The notes: a model not told the origin generated them from the letters alone. DNA of 6,702 nucleotides from Flavobacteriales bacterium UBA5871 (GCA_002432085.1 DJFN01000049.1:6318-13019); one strand, 5' to 3'; counted from the stretch's first letter, positions 1 to 5,396 are shown. Program-made: numbers and translations.

Positions 1-1
1 C

Positions 2-148
2 GTAAAGCTGTTGGAAGAAGGGATACGAAAAGCCCCGCAATACTGGCTTTGGTCACACAAACGCTGGAAACGCAGCGTTCCGGAAGAGCTCGAAGCATTA
101 AAACAAACACAGCGTGAGAAATTTAATCGTCATTTCGGCCGTTCTTAG
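2..148 (+). CDS. Lipid A biosynthesis (LpxL/HtrB-type) acyltransferase, C-terminal fragment
   Basis: The window opens inside a reading frame of 48 codons ending at TAG 146-148; its start lies outside. The visible tail has a Pro-Gln-Tyr-Trp-Leu-Trp-Ser-His-Lys-Arg-Trp-Lys run (codons at about 35-70), which resembles the conserved 'P-x-Q-Y-x-W-x-H-R-R-W/F-K' end of LpxL/LpxM/HtrB acyltransferases. A basic, Glu-rich tail follows. Those enzymes act at the inner membrane and transfer an acyl chain from acyl-ACP to the lipid A precursor. The HX4D catalytic motif is N-terminal and cannot be checked here, so the family call rests on the C-terminal motif only. The last 35 bases overlap the start of the next gene in another frame, which suggests co-transcription. 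It could be another lysophospholipid-type acyltransferase. Confidence 0.72.
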   Translation, partial: VKLLEEGIRKAPQYWLWSHKRWKRSVPEELEALKQTQREKFNRHFGRS

Positions 149-1088
149 TCCGTTTTTTCTCCTGGGCCAAACCGGCTTTAGCAGCAAGGACACATTGCAG
201 TTTGCGTCCGATAGCTCTTATTCCCGTGATATTATTCGCGTAGGAAAAGAGCTCGTCTTTGCTACTTCAAAGAATGGCGTTATTGCATTGAACGAGAAAA
301 AAGAAGAAACCCGCCAATTGATTCCAGGATCTCCAAGTGGAGAATTCCGTTCGGTGATTTCCGATGGCAAAACGGTTTACGGAATGGTTTCGGGCGATCA
401 TGGCGAAGTGTGGAGAACGAAAGGCAAAGACCATTTGCTGGTATCGAAACAAGCTGGAATGTTTTTCGACGACATGGCCCGCACCGATCATTCCTTTGTT
501 GTACTGGGCGATCCGGTTAATAATGAATTCGTGCTTTATCGGATTGATTTAACGATCAACAAAGTTGCTTCAATTGAAGGGCCACAATCTATTGGAGATG
601 AAGCTTGTTATGCTGCCAGCGGAACAACGGTATTAACTTCGGGAACGACCATTATTTTCATTTCGGGAGGCAGCAGCGCTGTTCGTTATCACCGCAGTGA
701 CGACAATGGAAAAACCTGGACATCGACAGAGCTTCCTATGCAGGTTGGCGAAGGCTGCGGACCATTTTCCATCCATTTTATCAATGAAAAAGACGGCATG
801 ATCGTCGGTGGCTGTTACGCCAAACCGAATGAACCTGCTACAGCTCTTTACACAAACGACGGCGGTTTAACCTGGCATACAACAACCACTGCGGGTTATC
901 GCTCGTGCGTAACCGGCAATGAGAACGTCCAATTCACCTGTGGAACGACCGGAATTGAAATCAGCACCGACAAAGGAAAAACCTGGCAACCGTTCGATAA
1001 AGGCAACTTCTGTGCTTTGCTGCTGGAAAAACGTTACCTCTACGCCACGACGAACAAAGGCTATTGCATTCGCTATAAGCTGCGCTGA
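114..1088 (+). CDS. Exported BNR/Asp-box repeat protein (Ycf48-like beta-propeller)
   Basis: This 324-residue protein starts with a signal peptide-like segment (MRN, then a hydrophobic stretch to about residue 18, with a likely cut near Gly18-Gln-Thr), so it probably acts outside the cytoplasm. Three Asp-box motifs of the S/T-x-D-x-G-x-T-W type are visible at residues 195-202, 247-254 and 284-291. Such motifs mark beta-propeller blades in sialidase-like, VPS10 and Ycf48/photosystem II assembly-like proteins; Bacteroidota homologues are often labelled 'oxidoreductase' without biochemical support. No catalytic residues can be named. Seven cysteines lie after residue 160 and could form disulfides in the periplasm. 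The GTG start is chosen because a stop at 99-101 closes the frame just upstream and because it gives the signal peptide intact. It overlaps the upstream acyltransferase end by 35 bp. The real substrate or partner is unknown. Confidence 0.82.
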   Translation: MRNLIVISAVLSPFFLLGQTGFSSKDTLQFASDSSYSRDIIRVGKELVFATSKNGVIALNEKKEETRQLIPGSPSGEFRSVISDGKTVYGMVSGDHGEVWRTKGKDHLLVSKQAGMFFDDMARTDHSFVVLGDPVNNEFVLYRIDLTINKVASIEGPQSIGDEACYAASGTTVLTSGTTIIFISGGSSAVRYHRSDDNGKTWTSTELPMQVGEGCGPFSIHFINEKDGMIVGGCYAKPNEPATALYTNDGGLTWHTTTTAGYRSCVTGNENVQFTCGTTGIEISTDKGKTWQPFDKGNFCALLLEKRYLYATTNKGYCIRYKLR

Positions 1089-1625
1089 TCAGTTCGCTTT
1101 GTAGCCGATTCCGACTCTTTCGGCTCCTGCTTCGGGCGTATCCAGCAATTGGCGCAAGGTTCTGAAAACAATTTCGGTGTCGGCGGTGTTTTGTTCCACT
1201 TGTCGTTCCAGCTGCTCCAGCTTCAGTAAAATGTCCTTGTTGGTGGAAAGCATTTCTCGAAGTCGTGTGAAAATCCGGATGATCCGAATGTTGACTTCCA
1301 CTGCAATGGCGCTGGTCAGCACACTGGAAAGCATGGCTATTCCCTGTTCGGTAAAGACATACGGTAATTTTCGACGGCCTCCCCAACTTGAAGTCACAAT
1401 TTGTGACTTCAAGTATTCAAACTCGACTTCTTCGAGCTGAAACATGAAATCAGCAGGAAAACGATTGCTGTTTCGTTTGACAGCTTGGTTGAGTACTTTG
1501 GTTTCTACGCCGTATAAAGTCGCCAGGTCGCTGTCCAGCATGACTTTCTGATTTCGGAAAACGTAGATTTTGCTGATAATTTGCTCGTCCGGGAGCACAG
1601 TTTGTGAATCGGTTATTTGGATCAT
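1089..1625 (-). CDS. ORF6N-domain DNA-binding protein (KilA-N-related)
   Basis: The 178-residue product carries an ORF6N domain at about residues 11-100. Visible hallmarks are 'VMLDSDLATLYGV' (28-40), 'LNQAVKRNSNRFP' (45-57), 'DFMFQL' (59-64), 'LKSQ' (72-75) and 'LPYVFTEQGIAML' (87-99). A predicted helical, Leu/Glu-rich segment follows (about 115-160), probably for oligomerisation, then a short 'VGIGY' tail. ORF6N domains were described in phage proteins and are thought to bind DNA; chromosomal copies are common in Bacteroidota, usually of unknown role. I infer a DNA-binding regulator of viral origin, not a known one. Length is normal for the short bacterial form and the frame is intact. It converges on the BNR gene with no gap. 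A 29-bp odd palindrome lies inside the coding region (1386-1414), and an imperfect inverted repeat lies just upstream of its start (1646-1675), so self-regulation is possible. Confidence 0.9.
   Translation of the reverse strand: MIQITDSQTVLPDEQIISKIYVFRNQKVMLDSDLATLYGVETKVLNQAVKRNSNRFPADFMFQLEEVEFEYLKSQIVTSSWGGRRKLPYVFTEQGIAMLSSVLTSAIAVEVNIRIIRIFTRLREMLSTNKDILLKLEQLERQVEQNTADTEIVFRTLRQLLDTPEAGAERVGIGYKAN
1386..1414. repeat. 29-bp odd palindrome inside the ORF6N gene
   Basis: The left arm ACTTGAAGTCACAA (1386-1399) and right arm TTGTGACTTCAAGT (1401-1414) are perfect 14-bp inverted complements around the single base T1400. On the coding (minus) strand this encodes the Leu-Lys-Ser-Gln-Ile-Val-Thr-Ser-Ser region, residues 72-80 of the ORF6N protein. 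In RNA it could fold into a stem of about 13 bp with a tiny loop. Whether it is an operator, an mRNA structure or chance from codon choice cannot be told from one copy. Confidence 0.9.
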
Positions 1626-1645
1626 AAAAGCGTTTTCTATTTAAT

Positions 1646-1675
1646 ATACAGGTTATTTTCGACGTAACCGTGTAT
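1646..1675. promoter_or_regulatory. Imperfect inverted repeat upstream of the ORF6N gene (candidate operator)
   Basis: ATACAGGTTA (1646-1655) is matched by TAACC-g-TGTAT (1665-1675), ten paired positions with one bulged G, separated by 9 bp. It lies 20 bp before the ORF6N start codon, where a promoter or operator would be expected. The structure is seen directly; the operator role is inference. Confidence 0.35.
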
Positions 1676-1694
1676 TAGTCAACAGTTTTTGATC

Positions 1695-1711
1695 CAGCTA
1701 TAAAATAGCTG
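1695..1711 (-). repeat. Small hairpin CAGCTAT-AAA-ATAGCTG
   Basis: Seven-base arms CAGCTAT (1695-1701) and ATAGCTG (1705-1711) are perfect inverted complements with a 3-base loop. It adjoins the larger hairpin at 1711-1736 and lies downstream of the thioredoxin-like gene on the minus strand. It may be part of the same transcription end region or belong to the leader or promoter of the ORF6N gene. Confidence 0.4.
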
Positions 1712-1736
1712 TTGAGCGCTGAATTCAACGCTCAAC
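1711..1736 (-). terminator. Probable terminator hairpin of the thioredoxin-like gene
   Basis: GTTGAGCG (1711-1718) pairs perfectly with CGCTCAAC (1729-1736), and the interior contains the palindrome TGAATTCA, so the whole 26 bp is symmetrical but for one pair. On the minus strand it starts 17 bases after the TAA of the thioredoxin-like gene. The following minus-strand bases read AGCTATTTTATAGC, AT-rich but not a clean U-tract, so the terminator call is moderate. It could instead be a protein-binding palindrome. Confidence 0.45.
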
Positions 1737-1753
1737 ATATAAAATACGGGATA

Positions 1754-2203
1754 TTAAAGGCTGTTCGCGATCGAAAGCAGCTTCTCTTCCGATTGCTTGC
1801 CGACCAGCTTTTTCACCAGCTTTCCTTCTGCATTCAGGAACAACAGCGTCGGATATGCTGTAACACCGAATGTGCGAACGATGTCTTTTCCGTCAGGATC
1901 GTTTTCAGCGTCGATTTTCAGGTTGACGAACTTTTTATTGAACACCTTGCCTACTTCATCCGATTGAAACGTTGTGCGCGCCATTTCCTTGCACGGTCCG
2001 CACCAGGTTGTATGTACATCGATAAAGATCAGCTTGCCGGAAGCTTTGGCTTCTTCCATGGCTTTTTCTACGCGGATCTTGGAGAATTTGATGCCGCCGG
2101 TAACGGTAATACGTTCCGTACGCTCGGTGGACGGCTGCTTTTTCTGGAACGCAAATGCTCCGAGGCCTGCAGCTACAAGAAGGATGAGAAGACTATTTTT
2201 CAT
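1754..2203 (-). CDS. Exported thioredoxin-family protein
   Basis: The 149-residue protein has an N-terminal signal sequence (Lys2, hydrophobic 4-19) with either cleavage near Ala18 or retention as an anchor, so the redox domain should face the periplasm. The thioredoxin fold covers about residues 42-149. The active site is Trp67-Cys68-Gly69-Pro70-Cys71 inside 'DVHTTWCGPCKEM', and the cis-proline is Pro118 in 'AYPT'. The WCGPC sequence is the thioredoxin type, not the CPHC of DsbA, so a reductase or general thiol-disulfide role is more likely. The 'F..DEVGKVFNKKFVNLKIDAE' stretch is typical of the thioredoxin_7 / DUF255-like branch often seen in Bacteroidota. Substrate unknown; no partner such as DsbD is visible nearby. 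It is divergent from menE and probably ends at the hairpin 1711-1736. The ATG start gives a full signal peptide. Confidence 0.9.
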   Translation of the reverse strand: MKNSLLILLVAAGLGAFAFQKKQPSTERTERITVTGGIKFSKIRVEKAMEEAKASGKLIFIDVHTTWCGPCKEMARTTFQSDEVGKVFNKKFVNLKIDAENDPDGKDIVRTFGVTAYPTLLFLNAEGKLVKKLVGKQSEEKLLSIANSL

Positions 2204-2226
2204 GACGCTTCATTCTGATTGATTGT

Positions 2227-2236
2227 CTAAATTTAG
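2227..2236. promoter_or_regulatory. Palindromic promoter-like element CTAAATTTAG in the divergent gap
   Basis: CTAAATTTAG is a perfect 10-bp palindrome in the 79-bp gap between the thioredoxin-like gene and menE. It contains TAAATTTA, one base from the Bacteroidota -7 consensus TAnnTTTG when read on either strand. It could be the -7 element for one or both genes. No well-spaced TTTG partner was found on either strand, so the call is weak. Confidence 0.25.
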
Positions 2237-2247
2237 CCATTAATTCG

Positions 2248-2286
2248 ATGGCTTTAATGCTTTTTCAACTATCGTACCATTTTTGA
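2248..2286 (+). other. Possible 12-codon leader ORF before menE
   Basis: An ATG at 2248 opens a frame encoding MALMLFQLSYHF and ending with TGA at 2284-2286, which overlaps the TTG start of menE (TTGA, 2283-2286). It could give translational coupling for the weak TTG start. There is no clear ribosome binding site and no independent support; a chance ORF of this size is plausible. Confidence 0.15.
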
Positions 2287-3290
2287 GCTTTTCTGTTACA
2301 TATCGTTCCTGTTCGCCCGAAACCCGTGAAGCCGTTAAGCGTTTTCTCAAGGATTGGTCGGAAGGACAATTAACATTTACGGTTCAAACCAGCGGCTCGA
2401 CAGGAAAACCGAAAAGCATTGAGTTGAAGCGCGAACAGCTTGAAGTTTCGGCTAAAAGAACATTGCGGTATTTCGATCTTCAACCCGGCGATACTGCTTT
2501 ACTGGGAATTTCACCTTTGACTATCGGCGGAAAAATGATGATCGTTCGGGCGTTGCTGGGCGATCTGAAATTGATCGTAACAGAACCGTCGTCCAATCTG
2601 TTGGCACAGCTGGAACCGAATGAAACGATCGCGTTTGCTCCGCTTGTTCCTTTGCAGTTGAAAATCCTGGTGGAGCAATTTCCCGAACAGCTGCAACAAT
2701 TACAGACTATTTTGCTGGGCGGTGCACCGCTTTCTTCCGAAATGGAACAACGTGTTTCGGAGCTCCATTCACGCGTATTTATGGGCTTCGGAATGACGGA
2801 AACGGTTTCGCATATTGCCTTGCGAAAGATCGGATCGCCGGTTTATGAAGCTTTAGAAGGCGTTTCTTTCGAAACCTCTAACGATGCTTTAGTCGTGACA
2901 GACCGTTTATTAGATATTCATCAGCTTCAAACCAACGACAGCGTTCGGTTGTTAAACGATCATCAATTCGAATGGCTGGGACGAACGGATTTTGTGATCA
3001 ACAGCGGCGGCGTTAAAATTCATCCGGAGCAGGTGGAACAAGTGATTTCGACGGTTTTGAAGGATCCTTTCTTTATTGCGAGCCAACCGGATATTACTTT
3101 TGGCGAACAATGCATTATCGTTGTAGACGCAACTGTAAAACCGATCGATTTGAAACAACTACAGCTTCTTTGTGCCGAAAAACTGGGGAAATACGCCATT
3201 CCGAAGAAACTGCTTTCCCTTCCGATGATTTATGCGACCGGCGGGAAAATCAACCGTAAAGCCACACTGGCACAACTCGACGAAAAATGA
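2283..3290 (+). CDS. menE: O-succinylbenzoate-CoA ligase-like AMP-binding enzyme
   Basis: This 335-residue protein is a compact member of the adenylate-forming (ANL) family. Visible motifs in order are the phosphate-binding loop T36-S-G-S-T-G-K-P-K44; the helix 'GGKMMIVRAL' (82-91); 'LLGGAPLS' (144-151); 'MGFGMTETVSH' (167-177) with the acidic Glu173 expected to help bind Mg-ATP; the hinge region 'WLGRTDFVINSGGVKIHPEQVE' at 231-252, with Asp236; and the C-terminal 'GGKINRKA' with Lys322 as the likely adenylation lysine. MenE activates o-succinylbenzoate with ATP and joins it to CoA in menaquinone synthesis, in the cytoplasm. It is well short of the ~450-490 residues of the Escherichia and Bacillus enzymes, missing N-terminal sequence, as is common in Bacteroidota MenE. 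No other men gene is visible here. The start is TTG: the next in-frame Met is near residue 85, behind the P-loop, and a stop at 2241-2243 limits extension. It overlaps the next gene by ATGA. Confidence 0.85.
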   Translation: MSFSVTYRSCSPETREAVKRFLKDWSEGQLTFTVQTSGSTGKPKSIELKREQLEVSAKRTLRYFDLQPGDTALLGISPLTIGGKMMIVRALLGDLKLIVTEPSSNLLAQLEPNETIAFAPLVPLQLKILVEQFPEQLQQLQTILLGGAPLSSEMEQRVSELHSRVFMGFGMTETVSHIALRKIGSPVYEALEGVSFETSNDALVVTDRLLDIHQLQTNDSVRLLNDHQFEWLGRTDFVINSGGVKIHPEQVEQVISTVLKDPFFIASQPDITFGEQCIIVVDATVKPIDLKQLQLLCAEKLGKYAIPKKLLSLPMIYATGGKINRKATLAQLDEK

Positions 3291-4147
3291 CGCGATCGGA
3301 AGCATACCGCTTATTGGGGCTGAAACCCGGTGCAACGGAAGGTGAAATCCGGAAACGTTACAAGATGTTGGCGTTGAAAGTTCATCCGGATATCAATCCA
3401 AGTCCAGACGCCAACGAGCAGTTCATTTTGCTGACAAACGCCGTGGAATTGTTGCTCAGCCCGGATATGCCGGTTTACCATCATGAGCTGAACAATGAGC
3501 GCTCACGGAAATCAAGGAACGATTCGCCGGAAGAGCAAAAGCGTCGAATGGACGAAGCGCGCATGCGTTTTGAGCAGCAGAAACGACAGAAACAATACGA
3601 GAACGCCCGTTATTTCCAGCAATTGACTTCGGGAAGACGCTGGCTGTTTTTCCGCAGTATCACGGTCGTTGGTTGTTTGCTTTCGCTGGCGTTGATCCTG
3701 GATGCTTTTCTGCCGACTCATTACGAAAAAGACGAGCTCGTTTCCTTCTCGAAAAGCGATTACAATGGCATTCTGCATGAAAAGATCACCATACTCGAGC
3801 TGAAGGAAATGGGAAACTATTTCGCCGAAACCGAACGCGGTATCTGGCTGAGTACGTATCCGGAAGTCCTCGTAAAGAAAACCTGGTTGCTGCATACGCC
3901 GGTTTCGTTCTTTTCAACGGATGATTTTCAGCTTATGCAAACGGATTTCGACTTTCACCTCGGAAGCGTTCGCTGGATTGCCGCGGGCTTATTGCTATTA
4001 CCGTTATTGACGCGTTTGCGTCGCCGCCGCGATCTGACTTACGTCTTTTTATACCAGTTTTCGTTCTGGGGAGTCGGACTGCTGGAAATCTACCTGTTAA
4101 TCTCGCAGCACCGGCTGGAACACCTGCTTACACTCGGATTTTTATAA
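3287..4147 (+). CDS. Membrane-anchored J-domain (DnaJ-like) protein
   Basis: The 286-residue product begins with a J domain at residues 3-60, including 'AYRLLGL', the basic helix II 'EIRKRYKMLALKVHPD' and the essential His33-Pro34-Asp35 triad, expected to stimulate a DnaK partner. It has no Gly/Phe region, zinc-finger domain or substrate-binding C-terminal domain, so it is a class III (C) J-protein. A charged, Arg/Lys/Glu/Gln-rich, probably helical linker runs from about 70 to 112. Membrane segments are likely at 124-143, 230-244 and 250-273, with the strongly basic RLRRRR between the last two facing the cytoplasm. This places the J domain inside, an ~85-residue loop outside, and the C-terminus outside. 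The ATG overlaps the menE stop by four bases, so the two are co-transcribed and probably coupled in translation. Client unknown; I know of no named homologue. Confidence 0.85.
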   Translation: MTRSEAYRLLGLKPGATEGEIRKRYKMLALKVHPDINPSPDANEQFILLTNAVELLLSPDMPVYHHELNNERSRKSRNDSPEEQKRRMDEARMRFEQQKRQKQYENARYFQQLTSGRRWLFFRSITVVGCLLSLALILDAFLPTHYEKDELVSFSKSDYNGILHEKITILELKEMGNYFAETERGIWLSTYPEVLVKKTWLLHTPVSFFSTDDFQLMQTDFDFHLGSVRWIAAGLLLLPLLTRLRRRRDLTYVFLYQFSFWGVGLLEIYLLISQHRLEHLLTLGFL

Positions 4148-4161
4148 TAGAGACTGTTGCG

Positions 4162-4226
4162 GAGTTTTTGAGTTGTTTCCAAAGCGGAAATGAATTTGAG
4201 AACCCAACTCTTCAACTCAACAACTC
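4162..4226. terminator. Candidate two-way terminator between the J-domain gene and smpB
   Basis: GAGTTTTTGAGTTG (4162-4175) and CAACTCAACAACTC (4213-4226) are inverted complements at 13 of 14 positions, with a 37-base loop, in the gap between two convergent genes. The position suits shared transcription ends. The long loop and lack of a clear U-tract make the call weak; the right arm is part of the tandem repeat listed separately, so the pairing may be incidental. Confidence 0.3.
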
Positions 4227-4236
4227 TTCAACTCAA
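4205..4236. repeat. Tandem repeat, two perfect copies of a 16-bp unit
   Basis: CAACTCTTCAACTCAA occurs at 4205-4220 and again at 4221-4236 with no mismatch. Each unit is itself two 8-bp halves sharing CAACTC, so CAACTC recurs four times with a period of 8. It sits immediately before the smpB stop codon (4240-4242) and after the J-domain gene. It is non-coding on the + strand side, and its role is unknown; such CAACTC-rich runs could be a dispersed intergenic element in this genome, which one copy cannot show. Confidence 0.85.
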
Positions 4237-4239
4237 TAA

Positions 4240-4695
4240 CTATCTCGGTTTCATAACGCGAGCCATTTCCCGCTTATCGTCTTTTTCCTTCAGATCGTGG
4301 CGTTTGTCGTGAAGCTTTTTCCCTTGCGCGCAGGCAATTTCGACCTTCAGCCAGCCTTTGTCGGTAAGGAATAATTTGAGCGGAACGATCGTATTTCCTT
4401 TCGTCTGCACCCATTTTTCCAGCTTTTTGATCTCTTTTCGATTGAGCAACAGCTTTCGGTCGCTGCGTGGCTGGTGATTGTAAAACGAACCGTTTTCATA
4501 CGGTGTGATGTGCATATTCCGGATAAAAACCTGGCCTCTGTCGACCACGCAATACGCTTCCAGGATGCTCGCCTTTCCGTTGCGAATGCTTTTGATCTCG
4601 GTTCCGCCCAATACCATTCCCGCCTGAAAAATTTCTTCCAGGTGGTACTCGAACCGGGCACGCTTATTCCGTATGTTGATCTCGTTCTTAGACAT
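4240..4695 (-). CDS. smpB: SsrA-binding protein SmpB
   Basis: The 151-residue protein is recognisable as SmpB along its length: 'NKRARFEYHLEEIFQAGMVL' near residues 10-29, 'GGTEIKSIRNGKASI' (30-44), 'VFIRNMHITPYENGS' (56-70), 'RKLLLNRKEI' (80-89), and the C-terminal 'GKKLHDKRHDLKEKD' (125-139) with basic tail. SmpB binds tmRNA and, in trans-translation, brings it to ribosomes stalled on broken mRNA; the basic tail enters the empty mRNA channel. It acts in the cytoplasm. Length is typical. The ATG lies inside the end of the upstream membrane-protein gene (8-bp overlap, 4688-4695), so it probably shares that gene's mRNA. No tmRNA gene is visible in the window. Confidence 0.97.
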   Translation of the reverse strand: MSKNEINIRNKRARFEYHLEEIFQAGMVLGGTEIKSIRNGKASILEAYCVVDRGQVFIRNMHITPYENGSFYNHQPRSDRKLLLNRKEIKKLEKWVQTKGNTIVPLKLFLTDKGWLKVEIACAQGKKLHDKRHDLKEKDDKREMARVMKPR

Positions 4696-5356
4696 TGTTT
4701 AGTTTGGCGGTTGTGCGGTTATTCCAGACTTTCATGCCGTGGTAGAAAAACGCAATGCACGCCAGCATCAGGATGTGACTCAGATCATCCTTATTCAGCC
4801 AGCGATGCGGATTGATCTTCAATATAAAAATAAAAGCCGATGGCAGGAGTATGAGCACGCCGATAAGCATAAAACGCATTTCGGTCAAACCACGCTTTAT
4901 TAATACAAAAGCAAATGCACCGGTGAACGTAAGATAGGTAACGATCGCATCGAGAGCCACGAAAATGAATTTTTGGGTACTGATCGCCAGCACCAGAAAC
5001 AGCAGCGATTTGATCCAGATAAACCATTCGACCGGACGTGTGAGGCGCGAATAGCCTTGGAACGACATCATTCCTTTTGCCGCAAAAACGTTGGCTATAC
5101 AGCCTAATGTCCAGCACGGGAATTTACCATAAACGCCAAAGTAGAGGAACAATCCGTGTCCTAATGCTCCGAAAAAAGTCGACCAGCCGAAAAACACGTA
5201 AAACAGTCTCCACCAATAATTGGCGGCCGAATCGGAACCGCGACGCAAACGCAGGCAGGCAAACAGGCAGAACAGCGACAACATCATGTTCGTGATGATT
5301 GCCATTGGCTCCTGTAACTGAAGCCCCATCCACTCAAAGTATATGGGTGTTTGCAT
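4688..5356 (-). CDS. Multi-spanning membrane protein of unknown function (DUF6962-like?)
   Basis: The 222-residue product is mostly hydrophobic, with about six or seven likely membrane segments: 18-35, 50-73, 83-97, 111-126, 130-153, 160-179 and 193-208. Polar residues lie in or near these: His67 in 'GALGHG', Asp136, His184, Asp190-Asp191-Leu-Ser-His194, and His206-Gly207. A His/Asp set of this kind is found in membrane-embedded metal hydrolases such as the CREST group (ceramidases, PAQR receptors, Per1), but the CREST S-x3-H and H-x3-H spacings are not met, so I only note the likeness. The overall look recalls uncharacterised Bacteroidota proteins filed under DUF6962; that assignment is from memory and tentative. 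The end overlaps the smpB start by 8 bp. The ATG is supported by a promoter element ending four bases upstream (5361-5368). Confidence 0.72.
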   Translation of the reverse strand: MQTPIYFEWMGLQLQEPMAIITNMMLSLFCLFACLRLRRGSDSAANYWWRLFYVFFGWSTFFGALGHGLFLYFGVYGKFPCWTLGCIANVFAAKGMMSFQGYSRLTRPVEWFIWIKSLLFLVLAISTQKFIFVALDAIVTYLTFTGAFAFVLIKRGLTEMRFMLIGVLILLPSAFIFILKINPHRWLNKDDLSHILMLACIAFFYHGMKVWNNRTTAKLNNV

Positions 5357-5360
5357 CCTG

Positions 5361-5390
5361 CAAAATTAACAAGCAGCGGCGGAAAAACAA
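5361..5390 (-). promoter_or_regulatory. Bacteroidota-type promoter of the membrane protein-smpB unit
   Basis: On the minus strand TAATTTTG (5368 down to 5361) matches the -7 consensus TAnnTTTG exactly. TTG (5390 down to 5388) lies 19 bases upstream, the expected distance for the -33 element. The -7 element ends only 4 bases before the ATG at 5356, so transcription would begin at or inside the start codon. That predicts a leaderless or nearly leaderless mRNA, unless the real start is further in. Confidence 0.6.
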
Positions 5391-5396
5391 GCAGCG
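5368..5396. repeat. 11-bp direct repeat in the divergent promoter region
   Basis: AACAAGCAGCG occurs at 5368-5378 and 5386-5396, 18 bp apart start to start. The second copy covers the -33 element of the minus-strand promoter and the first lies just upstream of its -7 element. A direct repeat spaced under two helical turns could be a paired binding site for a regulator; that is inference. Confidence 0.5.

Noticed and set aside
961..1386. Minus-strand open frame of 141 codons across the BNR/ORF6N junction
   Set aside because: It overlaps the ends of two well-supported genes in another frame, and its product is Ser/Arg/His-rich with no domain.
1712..2218. Plus-strand open frame of 168 codons opposite the thioredoxin-like gene
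   Set aside because: It is the mirror of a clear thioredoxin gene with WCGPC and cis-Pro on the other strand, and its own translation has no recognisable domain and is Cys/Phe/Arg-rich as antisense frames often are.
3512..3895. Minus-strand open frame inside the J-domain gene
   Set aside because: The J-domain gene has strong motif support and its membrane segments account for the hydrophobic shadow; no start signal or domain is seen for the antisense frame.
4688..5356. Assignment of the membrane protein to the CREST/PAQR/ceramidase group
   Set aside because: The required S-x3-H and H-x3-H spacings are absent; only the general presence of His and Asp residues agrees.
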